From assembly GCF_027244095.1 (NCBI RefSeq), contig NC_069657.1, positions 7,512,001 through 7,576,000 on the forward strand: DNA of 64,000 nucleotides, written 5' to 3'. The notes below the pieces were generated by a model. That model did no database searches, was not told where the DNA came from, and saw only the letters and a program-made list of their open reading frames with translations. This document shows, one piece after another, positions 48,701 to 60,700 of the stretch (position 1 is the stretch's first letter; every line of letters begins with the position of its first letter). The position numbers and the translations under genes are program-made. This stretch comes from Hemicordylus capensis (Eukaryota; Chordata; Lepidosauria; Squamata; Cordylidae).

Positions 48701-51700
48701 CTCCCAGAAATGCAACAGCTCCTGAAAGGCCGAGACACCTCCTAGATGGGATTGCAGGAATGCAGAACAAGGACACACACACAGCCTGGCTTAATGTTTA
48801 ACAGGGCTTCGGACTACGCCCTAAGTGCAGTCACGCCTGGTGGACTGGGCAGAGAAGTCTCAAGGTCAGCAGCCCCCCTTTCCTGCAGCTGCCTTAGAGA
48901 ACTGCAGCAAAGCCCTATCCCCACAGAGAAAGAAGTCCTCCGCCTGCCAAGTATAAGCCTAGGAGCCCATTTCCCCTAGGGCTATTGCTGCAGACCTGGG
49001 GAAGCAGGAAGAAGGCTGGAGAAGAGGACCTTGGGCCTCTCCCTCCAACCACAGCCTCTCAACAGCCATTGGCCGAGAGGTCCAAGGGCCAGGAGCGGAC
49101 TATACCATCTACTCAGAGCTAGGGATGTGCATGAACTGGTTCGGAGACCCATTTATGGATCTCCGAACTGGTCTGGGGGTCAAGCTGGTTCGGCGGGGGC
49201 GGGTAGGGGTTGGTTTACCTTTAAGGAGCAGGACAATCCACCAACCCCCCAAGTAACGAGGTTCTCTTGTACATCCATTCTTCAGGAGCACCCACAGCTG
49301 AGCAGCAGGACAAGTGCTTTGTATACGGATGACCCCAGGCTCAACCTCCAGCATCTCTGGGAAGAACCAGAGGTCCATATCCCTTCACCCATATCTCTGG
49401 AGAGTCACTGCAGACAATACTGAGCTAGATGGACCAGGAGAAGGCAGCTACTCAACTTTCTCCCTGGGGTTGGTGGATCACCTGGTGCCAACTTGGACTA
49501 GATCCAGGTGCCAGGTTAGCGCCTTTTAATTTACCCAGACTTTATAATAATAATACTGTTGGTTTTCACTGTTGTGTTGTTCGCTAGTTTAGTAGCCTGC
49601 CTTCCTCCCACTGAAATAAAAGAGATTTGCCAGCCTGCCCGCACGCGTACACATGTCTAAGCTGGTTATTTAAGACATTTCCATTGTGCTTTCCAGGCAA
49701 GCCTCCCAAAGCAGTTTGCACAAAAGCGTCAGGACTTAATAGACATCTGTAAAACGCTGCTCAATAAGTCAAGTGGGACTTGGGGAATTGGCATTAGCAG
49801 CTCCCAAGGCTGTGCATCTCTTCTCTCCGGACAGCCACAGCACGCGCAGACGTTCCCAGTTCACAGAAGCCATCCCTGCCTCGACACAGCTCTTACTGGG
49901 CAGAAATTTTCTTTACCTATGTGGGTGTTAGAATCTGCCTTGTACCAAGTCAGATCATTCGTCTGTCTAGCAATTGTGTACATTGACTGGCAGCAGCATT
50001 CCAGGGTCTGACTTGTCTTTCCTAGCCCTACCTGAAGATGCTGGAGACTGAACCTGTAACCTTCCTCATACAAAGCAGGAGCTCTTCCACTGAGCTACAT
50101 ACCCATCTCCATCTCTATGCCCAATCCTCTGTTCCAAAGCAAAGCACAGGTCCCTAGGATCAGGCCTTTATAGTCACCAAGAGCAAAAACAGAAACTGGT
50201 TTTCTTCAGTGAAAAGCCAAAACGTTAGCACCAGAAAGGATATCGAGGCTGCCTCTCTGGAAGCTCATCTTTTAGTTCATCAGGAGAAATGCCCTGCAAG
50301 ATTAAGACACAAGAGAGAGTGTTTGACACAAGGAGTCACAGGCTTACACAACAGCTACAAGGCAGGCAACGTGATGGGTAAAACCCACTGCTATAGATCT
50401 GGCCCATTTTTAGCTTTGTCGATGCAAACATCTGAGAGTGGGGAGACTTGGAGGTCAGCATGATGTGGTTAGCAGCTCTCCATTTCTAAGTGCCATGTGT
50501 CACCTTGCGTGCTTATGGCAAGAGAAGACACAGCTGATAAATGCTAGCAATGGAATCAATGCACTGACCCCCAAACAAGTGGAGAGCTCGAATCTCTTAT
50601 TCTACATTTGACAGCCACGAGGAAGGCAAAGAGCTGCATAAAGTACTGAAGCCCAGTCTAAAGACCACTGAAGTATTAGACTGTCTCCCTCCAATTGAAA
50701 AAAAAATGGCACCAGAAATTTTATACACTTATATATATATGCAGCAATGAGAACTAATCACTTATTTTTCATGGGGCAGAGGAGAGGAGAGTTACACCTG
50801 TCAGAATACTTCGTGCAGGGGTTCTCACACTTGGGTCCTCCGCAAAGGTTACACTAAAACCCCCATAATCCCCAGCCACAATGGCCTAAGGCTACAGTCC
50901 TGTAACGTCGGGGAGCCCAAAGTGGAGAACCCCAGATGTGCATGAAATGAAAATTGAAGACCTTATCATAATAGTGCCAATCATCATCTTTATTTCGGTC
51001 TGCTGGTCAGAGACCATTTTATTTAAAAAGATTCTACTGCAAATATTTATATACGGCTCTTCAACCAAAGTTCTCAAAAGTGGTTTATCGGGGGAGGGGG
51101 GGATATACATAAAGAAGATGGTCCCCTGCCCCCAAAGGGCTAACTACTACTACATTTCTGTCTCCAACCAGCTTCACAACCTGACACACACCAAAACCAG
51201 TAAAATTAGGACTGCTAACCTATCCTTCCCCTCACCCTTCATAAAGGACGATGAAACATTTTAAAAAAACCAAAGGGTCAACCCACGTTTCCCAGAACTA
51301 GCACACTCCCTGCAATACCGAAGTGCTTTTGCCTTTCCCATATGGAGCGATGCCTCTCAATACCAGTTGCAGGGGAGCAGGAGCAGGAAAGAGGGCATGC
51401 ACATACCTCTTGCCTGTGGGCTCCCCAGAGGCATTTGGTGGGCCACTGTGTGAAACAGGATGCTGGACTAGATGGGCTTCCTGGGGCCTCATCCAGCAGG
51501 GCTGTTCTTCTGATCCTAAGTTGGTCTTGCAGTTCCTGGCCAGAATCTAGCAAAGAACTTTTCTTCTATGCTAAAGCAGGCAAGTTTCAAACCATTCATA
51601 ATTTAATCTGGGGCCAGAGACTCCACCTTGCGGTAGGTAGAGTACATTTTATTATACAAGCCCATTCACAAACCTCATGTTCTTCATCCAGAACCACCAG

Positions 51701-54700
51701 CTGCTTATCCTTGTCAATCTTCACTAGAAAAAAAGGGGGGGGGATAGAGATGAGCAGCCTGCTTATTACACACACCACCACTATTCACTGCGCTTGCTTC
51801 TCTCTCTCTCTCTCTAAAGTGGGGAGGGGGAGTGAGGGAGGCAGCACGCCACAGAGAGCGGCATCAAGGATGGGGAACATTGGTGTCAATGCTTGCTCCA
51901 TCACCTGTGAAAGTGCCTACTACTCACCAACAGAACTTGCCTCAAGCCAGGAATGACGGTTTCCACCAACTGCAAGCCGGAAACCCAGCTAAGTGTTGCC
52001 CTCCATCACAGGGCACCCTCACCCTCCCCCTCTCCAGCGGCTCGCAGGCGAGATCCCCTTCTAACAAGCAGGCCACCAAGTCTGTTGTCACGAGCAGTCA
52101 AGGCCAGGCTAGGGCAAAACCCAGCCCACGCTTGGCTGTCCATGGAAACTGTTGGGAATCATGCGACTCCTGGCATCAAGTCTCCCATTCATATGCAACC
52201 AGGGCGGACCCTGCTTAGCTAAGGGGACAAGTCATGCTTGCTGCCACAAGACCAGCTCTCCTCCTCTTGACACAGGCTGCCAGCCAAGCCCATTAGACCT
52301 TGCCATCAGCCCACAAGAACTGGGAGCAAAGGTGGACCTCGTTATCTGCAGGGGTTCCATTCCCACCAATTTCTGCAGATAATGAGTCAGTGAGCGAATG
52401 GGAATTGGGGGGCTAGGTTCCTGGAGGGCAAAAGAAGTCAGAAAAATTGGTGGAGATAAGTGCCGTGCTATGCTCCACGGGTCTCCAGCTGTCCAGCAAT
52501 GCACCCCCAAATCGCCAATTCTCTGCAAAAAATTGTGGATTTTTTTTTTAACTGAACAGCCACAAAGTGGCTCCTTTAAACAAAATGGTGGCCAAAAATT
52601 ATATCTGAGGTCATTTCTGGCCACCTAGGAACCGTGAATCTTAACCCTTTCTGTACCCACAAATATTGAGGTTGGGTGCATATTTTTGGACCATGTATAC
52701 ACAGAACTGTATGCAAGGTCCACTTGTACACCCCATGATTCCCCCAGTACTATGCCCCATTACTCCCTCTAGCTATGCATTGTAGGGGATGACTGACAGT
52801 AGAAGACAAAACTGTCAGTCAGGGAAGTGTGTCTACCATCACTGATCTGCCCTGCAAGGATCCCCTAATAATCTTGCAGTGATCCCCAATAGTACTCTCT
52901 AAGGAGCGAGTTCGAAAACCCCTGCCCTAGAGTTATCAGGCAATCACATTCCAAATCACAACATAATAGTTGGAGGAGTGGGTAAGAATGCACTCTCGTC
53001 CAGGAGATTGGGGTGATTTCTTTTTACACAAGAACTTGCCTTATTTTATTTGGCAGATGTCTAAACCGCCCCCATATACAGGTATCCGGGAGGTTTACAA
53101 TTTAAAAACACAATTAGGACAATTTAAGAAATAGATTTAAAGTCCTAAAACTTTAAAACTATAAGTTTAAAGGCCTGTTTAAACAGGTATGTTTTCAGAT
53201 TTTTCTTTAAAACATCCAGAGAAGAGGAGACCTTAATTTTGTTAGAGAGCGCATTCCAAAGTCCTGGGGCAATCCTAGAAAGGGGTTGGTTTTGAGCTGC
53301 CACCAACCAAGCCAGTGGCAACTGCAACCGGACCGCCCCCAATTATCTTAATAAGTGGCAGCGTTCATAGTCAAATTAATCAACTTCTGAATGGAAAAAT
53401 ACCACTGTTATCACTAAGAAGCTTAACATGATCCAACCCACCCAGTACTGCCTACTCTAACAGAAAGCAGATCTCCAGGGACTTAAGAAAAAGTTCCTCT
53501 CCAAGCAGTGCAACCCAAGGTCTTTTTAAATCGGACCCATCAAGGACTAAACCTGGGACATTCTATACACAAAGGTGCGTGTTCTCCCCTCTGAAGTACA
53601 TCCCTTTGGCCCTTCCCTAAGCTGCTCATACTATTTGACCCTCAATTGGAGCAGTATAAACTCCCATTATTAGAAAAGCCCCCCAAATTAGCAGATACCA
53701 CCCCAGCAAACTCTAGCTCAGATGTGTTTGTTCAGCGGGCGTGGGGAGGGCGAAGCAGAAGAAAAGTACACATTAGAAACAACAGGAAATTTATCTTTGT
53801 AATCATGAGGACTATAAACTTTTTTAAAAACCTTCAAGATTATGGTACTCTGCAGGCTGCACAGAAGAGCTTTTAGAGCTCAAAATCTGCCCTAGACTGA
53901 CAGGCCCAAATTTTAACTACACAATTAACAGCATTCAGAAGGTAGAGTAGTCATGGTGGTACTGTTGCTCAGTTTCTGTTGGTGGGAGAAATTTGAAAAC
54001 GTATGGCAAGCATTCAGAGCACTTCACAGGCATTTTCTCAAACAGCCACCCAGTAGAGTGTCTCAGTATTATCCCCATAATACTGGGCTGAGATGGAGAA
54101 CTGGCATGCCAATGGGGAGGAGGGCATGAATCGCCTCCTTTGCTAAGTGGGGTCCACCCAGTTGTGCATCTGGATGGGAGACTACATCCGAGCACTGCCT
54201 ACCGCAATATGTTCCTCTTAAGCGACGGGACCCAAGCTCAGTGGTAGAGTATCTACTTAACATGCAGAAGATCCCAAGTTCTCTCCCTGGCGGCATCTCC
54301 AAGATAGACTCCTGCCTGAAACCTTGGAGAGCTCAGTGCAGACAATACTGAGCTGGACGGACCAACAGTCTAACTCAGTTAAGGCACTTTCCTATACCCA
54401 AGGCCAGCCATGACAAAGAAGAGATTGGAGCCAAGGACATCCTAGATATGCTCTCCTCTACATTATACTAGCTTGACATCATTCACGGAACCAGTTTGCC
54501 CAACAAATTGATTGTTGGCATCAGTGTGCATGCTCTCTCTCTCTCTCACACACACACACCTTTGAAATTCGGAAACATCTTAAACTGGAAGCAGAGCACA
54601 TGAGGCTCCGCTCCTCCACAGCTGACCCCCACCCCCTGAAGACCTAGTAACTCTGGTTGGCAGCTCCTTTCGTCTTACTGATAATCGCAGCATTGTTAGT

Positions 54701-57700
54701 CTCTTTGCGGAAACGGAATTTTCTCAGCTTCTCCACAAGGTCTTCAGCAACGTCACAAACCACGAGGGATTCACTCTGAGGGAGAGAGGCAGGGAAAAAA
54801 AGGTGAAGGTCACACCCATCTCTTAAGTGTGCAATCCAAGAGAGTAGAAGTATGTTGCTGGAAGGGAGAGAAAGAGAGTGCAATAAGCAGCCAGTTGAGG
54901 CAGAAGTATTTCACGGGAACACTGGCCTCGCCCCTCCATAGTATTGGCGGGGGTGGGGGGGTGAGGTTTAGAATCCAAGAAACAAATGTGAGTTTTCCAG
55001 AAACATTTCCCACACAATTTTCTCATTAGCATAAATTAGTATCCCCCCCAAAATATTACAGTGCAACATTTCCAAGTACCCTAAATTGAGTGGTATATTA
55101 CATGCCCCTAGACATTCAGTAAGAAAATCTCAGCATATTCGTCTCCCATGCTGTATCTCAAGGTTTTTCCAAGTTGCTAAACTGAAATAGTTGATTAAAT
55201 TTATATCGATTCCTTTGCCCAAAAATGGCTTAAATGTTACACTGAAACAAGTTCAAAGCTTTGTCTACAAAAGAAATTTAGAAGTAGAAAAAGCTTCCAG
55301 CAAAGTGTCAATTCAAGAAAATTTTCCACGGAAAATTCTTAACCTCACATCTTCACCAAGAAAGTACATTATTATGTCTTCACTGTAAACAGGTCACTGT
55401 TTTTTAAGCAAACATGCATAAAGATCACAGCTTCTGTATCATTTTAATTTATTTATTACATTTATATTCTACTCTTCCTCCAAGGAGCCCAGAGCGGTAT
55501 ACATAGTTAAGCTTCTCCTCACAACAACCCTGTGAAGTAGGTTAGGCTGTGAGAGAAGTGATTGGCCCAGAGTCATCCAGCAAACATCATGGCTGAATGG
55601 GGATTTGAACTCGGGTCTCCCTGGTCCTAGTCCAGCACTCTGACTACTACACCACGCTGGCTCATGCCTTCACTTCATTCCCCCACCAGAAGAGCCATAA
55701 ACACGCAACTATTACTATGGACCACCAGCAAGTGAAACATAGCACAATCTTGGGCGGGTTTATGTTGCAGTGAATCACCTTGTAGGGTCTTCGGAGCCCA
55801 AAGATGGACTTCTGTATAAATATATGTATGTATGTATGTATGTGTATACACACACACACACACACACACGTTACTCAGATGCACGTCTGAATCCACACCT
55901 ACATGGGAGTCTGTTCCACTGCACATATGAAACTGCCTTATGCAGGGCCAGCATAAGCTTTTGTGATTGTGAAAGTCCATTCTGGCTGGGGGTGATGGGC
56001 ACTGTAGTCCAACTAGCTTGGAATTACCAGTATTCCCTGCTGTTAACTACAACTCCCACAATCCCCAGCTGCAATGGCTTTTGCCTAGAATTATGGGAGT
56101 TGTAGTCAACAACATCTAGGAAACCCTGTTAGAAGGAACACTGCTACCTACTCCAGGTGGGTTCTCTAACTTAGGTTCCTGGACAGAGTTGGACTACAAT
56201 GCTCATCATCCCCAGCCACAGTGGCCTTTCACAATCACAAAAGCAGATGCTTTATGTCAGAGCTACCAGTGGATGTTCCCAGTGGGTCGTACTCCCCCAA
56301 GAGGCAGCTAAGACAAGACAATGCATCCTCCTCTTTTCTTCACAAGGGATAGCCATTTGGGACAGCCGTTTTCCACAAAGAAGGGTGAAAACCAGTATAA
56401 GTTATTAGCCATCATTCAGACTTGAAAAAACACTTGTGCAACAAAGATCACATCGCTGCACTAAGTCACAAGGATTTTCACATTTTTGCTCTTGCACAAA
56501 AGTTCCCTGCAAAACATGAGGCATGCCACAGGCTCCAAACGCTGTTGCCCTCGTGCAAACGAGTCTGCAATGCAAGCTCCCGACTTCGCACAACAGCCTT
56601 GCACTAGTGCAATATGTTTGCACAAGAACGTCATACGCCTGGATAGCAGCCACTGCAATACTGACAACTGTGTACGACATGCCAAGTAGGTCAGAAGGAT
56701 GCGTGCCGATACCATCCTGCCCCTTCAGGGGAAGAGAAGAGTCAGAAGGTGATCACAGAATGTATTCTGCAGGGTTCCAGCTTCCACCTGTCTTGTTTGT
56801 ACACAGACTGAAGAGCTCTTACTCTTGCCAGTGTTGTAAGCTGCAGGGTATCTTTTCATGCAATTACAAGTGTGCCCAATTAAGAAATTACATCAGATGA
56901 GCCCCAGCCGGCTTCCTGAACAATCTGCCTTCAAGGGTTTTTTTACTGGTGTGAATTTACCACTCAGAAAGCATTTGCTCAAAATAGGAGGTTTAGACAC
57001 TGCAAGACGTCTCAGAACAGCGTATCACAACCCTGTTGCCAAGGGAAAGAGAAGAGGCAGAATTTGCAGGTCACCAATATACACAGCTATTTAGAACCAT
57101 TTTTGCCCTACACTTTAATCCAGAGCAAGTGCCTGACCAGGGGGAAATTGTTAGCTTGGCCCCACTTTCCTCCTCCCACATTAGAAATCGAGATTGTAAG
57201 CGCCTCAGGGCAGGGGCTCCCCCCTCGTCCCTGTCATTACTCTAAAATGCACATGGTAGACACTTAATACTCCTCTAAGGGAGCTCGAGGTTTGGCAGAG
57301 TGCCCTCCCGGAACTATAGCACACACAGTTGCTCAGGAGGAGGAGAATTCGACAGCGAAATTGGATTCGGTTTGCAATACAGACATGCTATACATTCTTT
57401 TTCTTAAAGACAGCCAAGCTTTAGACAAAGAACTCCCACAAGTGGTTGGCCTGAAGCCACTCAAGTCTTGTCCTTCTAGGTGAAGCTGGTTGAAAGAGTT
57501 ACCCCCACAAGGCGATACACCAGTCCTTTCGACAACCGGCTTCTGAGCATCACCAGTTAAAAAGTTAAGCAGAGTGAGACCCTGCTCATGGCACCCAAGT
57601 TAGAAGCAAAGCAGTGAAGAGACCAGAGGCCATCTGGCCCAACCTCAGAGGAAAGCCACTGACTCTTATCCACTAACTCAGGAGTCCCCATGATCTGTTG

Positions 57701-60700
57701 CAGGGTGGGGAACACAAGAAGCTGACTTATATAGAGTTAGACCCTTGGTCCATCTAGCTCAGCATTGTCCAGACCAGTGTTTCTCAACCACCGGTTCGCG
57801 GACCGGTGCTGGTCCGCAAGGCGCTGGGTACTGGTCCGTGAGGCATCGCCAATAAAAATCACTCCCCCAAAAAAACTATTTTAGGCCGATGGGGGCCGGC
57901 AGGAGCTCTCTGGAGCTCATTTCCAGGCAGCTAGATAACGTTTGTTTTGCTTGGAGAGCTGGTCTTGTAGTAGCATGACTGGTCCCCTTAGTTAAGCAGG
58001 GTCCGCCCTGGTTGCATCTGAATAGCAGATGATGTGTAGGCACTGTAAGATATTCCCCTCAGGGGATGGAGCCACTCTGGGAAGAGCAGAAGGAACCTGG
58101 CAGCATCCCTGGCAGCATCTCCAAGATAGGGCTGAGAGAGATTCCTGCCTGCACCCTTGGAGAAGCCGCTGCCAGTCTGTGAAGGCAATACTGAGCTAGA
58201 TAGACCAATGGTCTGATTCAGTATATGGCAGCTTCCAATGTTCCTTGAAATGAACATTACTCAGCCGCTAGAGTTGCCTGGAAATGAGCTCCGGAGAGCT
58301 ACCTGGAGTTGCTTTTTCGGGGGTGCCTGGGGGTAGGGTTGGGGGCGACCCCCTTACTAATAGCTGGTCCAGGAAACTGCGCACGAATAATGTACCGATC
58401 CGTGACTCCAAAAACATTGAGAATCACTGGTCTATACTGACTGGCAGCAGCTTGTCCAAGGTTACAGGCAGGAGTCTCTCTCAGCCCTATCTGGAGATGC
58501 TTCCAGGGAGGGAACTTGGAACCTTCTGCAAGCATGCAGATACTCTTTCCAGAATGACCTCCCATCCCCTAAGGAGAATAACCTACAGTGCTCACACATG
58601 GTCTCCCATTCAAATGCAAACCAGGGCAGACCCCAAGCGCAGGTAAAACCCATTCACCAAGACATCTCAGCCACAACAGCCATTTCTCAGCAGGGCCAAA
58701 ACAAAAAGCGATTTTGAAGAGTCATGTTATGCTTCCTTCCCTTTTCTCCTGGAATCAGTTACCCAGCAGCAAAGCTGTTTCCCTCTCTCCCCATCCCCAC
58801 CATCTGCTGTAGGGGTGTGCGCGAACCATTCGATATTGAACCGGTTTGCGTCGAACCGGGCTGGTTCGGCAGCTCGATCACATGGCCACGCAAATGGTCC
58901 CACACATCCGTGGAGGCCAGATCAGCCCTGCCGCCACACAGGCAACCTGCTTAAAGAGCAACTCAGCAGTGATTGGGCTGAACTGGGGAAGAGAGTGGCA
59001 GCACTAGCAGCTGTGCCAGACCAGGCTGGTTAGAACCCTACACTACCTTTCTTGCTGCTCCCACACCACCCTTCACTGGATTCCCCAACCCCTTGACTTG
59101 TAAAAGGGAATCCTCACCAGGCTCCCCTTTACAAGTATTGCTGCCCGAACTGCCAAACTGGTTCGACTGAATGGACCGGACGGTTCAACCAAACAGTACG
59201 CAGTTTGGTTCAAATACGAACCACGATTTGGGGTCCGTGCACAGTCCTAATCTGCAGCTGCAGAAAAGGAGCAACGGAGTGCTCCGGTATCTCAACCAAC
59301 ACAAAGCCACACCCTATAACCCTGATGCCCAAGGATAAGCAGCTGTATGTTACACAGAGATCTTGTCAGTTTGATCCAACACGCTGAAAAGTAAGGAGAA
59401 GAGAATAGTGTACAGGATTAGGACAGAGCTATGCTGCATGCTAGGAGAGGGAGCAAGGAATTTGACAACAGCATTTAGAGAACAGAAAGGGACTCTTCCC
59501 CAAGAGATCAGAAGCAGTAGATCAGGCATCCCCCCATGAAGTAATCCAGCCCCTCCCTTGCTGGGCTCCATGAGTCCAGAGGCAGGGAGGGAAGATCCTA
59601 GCTGCAAAGTAGTTTCCCAAAGTGCTGCAATTATTATTCAAGCTTAGTCTTCCTGGAGTGACCATAATACATGGACAGGATGCACAAATGGAACTTTTAA
59701 ATGTTTGGGTTTTAAGACAGGTGGCACGGACCCCTGCTGCCTGGGCCAATAAACATCTATTTGGTAGCGACACAAGGCCTTTTCAATGGCAACACCCCCA
59801 CTTGTGGAATTCTCTTCCTCTATGACTAAAGGGAGACATGATAGAGGTCTATAAAATTATGCATGGTGTGGATTGAGATAAATTTTTCTCCCTCTCTCTG
59901 AACACTAGAACTAGGGGTCATACCATTAAACTGATGGCAAGGAAATTTCGGACTGACAAGAAGTACTTTTTCATCCAGTGCATGATTGATCTATGGAATT
60001 CTCTGCCACAGGATGTGATGATGGCCACCAGCCTTTGAGTACTTTAAAAGGGGCTTGGATAAATTCATGGAGGACAGATCTATCAATGGCTATTAGTCTT
60101 GATTACTATAGGCTACCTCCTGGTTCAGAGGCAGGATGCCTCTAAATACCAGTTGCAACGGCAGAAAAGAGGGCACACTTTCATCTCTTGCCTGTGGGCT
60201 TCCTAGAGGCATCTGGCGGACCATTGCGTGAAACACGATGCTGAACTAAATAGGCTTTGGGCCTGATCGAGCAGGGGTGTTCTTATGTCCTTCTCCATTT
60301 TCAAACATAAGCTAAGCTCCACTTTTTTGCTTCAAAATATTTATTTGTTTATATGTATTGTTATGTTTATATACCGCCTTTCATTAAAACCATCCCAAGG
60401 CGGTTTACAGGATTATACAAATAACACAATTAAAATATAAGCTAAAAATATAAAAACAAATCTGATTAAAAATTTAAAACACAAGCATAAAAACAGTACA
60501 GAATGTCACACAGAAATGATTTAGCACATTTTAAACATTATCCTTGTAACCTCTGTGCTTAGTCTGCTGTTCTACTTGATCATACAAGCATGTTCAATTT
60601 TAACTTAAGACCTATCTAGTCCAGAACTCTGTTTCACACAGTGGCCCACTAGATGCCTTGGGAAGCCACAAAGCCAGAAGATAAAGGCCTTCCCCCTCCT

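Larger units (their letters stand above)
44595..50243 (-). other. GMFB: GMFB intron 4, U12-type AT-AC intron
   Basis: The 5' splice site is ATATCCTTT (50243-50235), identical to the U12 consensus. A perfect branch-site match TTCCTTAAC is at 44614-44606. The intron ends ...GAGAAAAC, with terminal AC at 44596-44595. The branch adenosine lies about a dozen bases from the 3' end, inside the U12 range. The flanking exons join in frame only with these AT and AC boundaries. The intron is 5,649 bp long and carries a Tc1-like element, a Sauria SINE, MITEs, SINE pieces and an L2-type tail. Confidence 0.95.
57703..58650 (-). mobile_element. 5S/tRNA SINE, outer host of nested insertions
   Basis: The tail part is at 57703-57774 and the rest at 58438-58650 (CTGGCAGCAGCTTGTCCAAG ... 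CATTCAAATGCAAACCAGGG). The two parts rejoin at the hAT duplication. Confidence 0.82.

Noticed and set aside
57985-58010. 5S rRNA-like sequence
   Set aside because: It is a SINE head; a complete 5S rRNA gene is absent.
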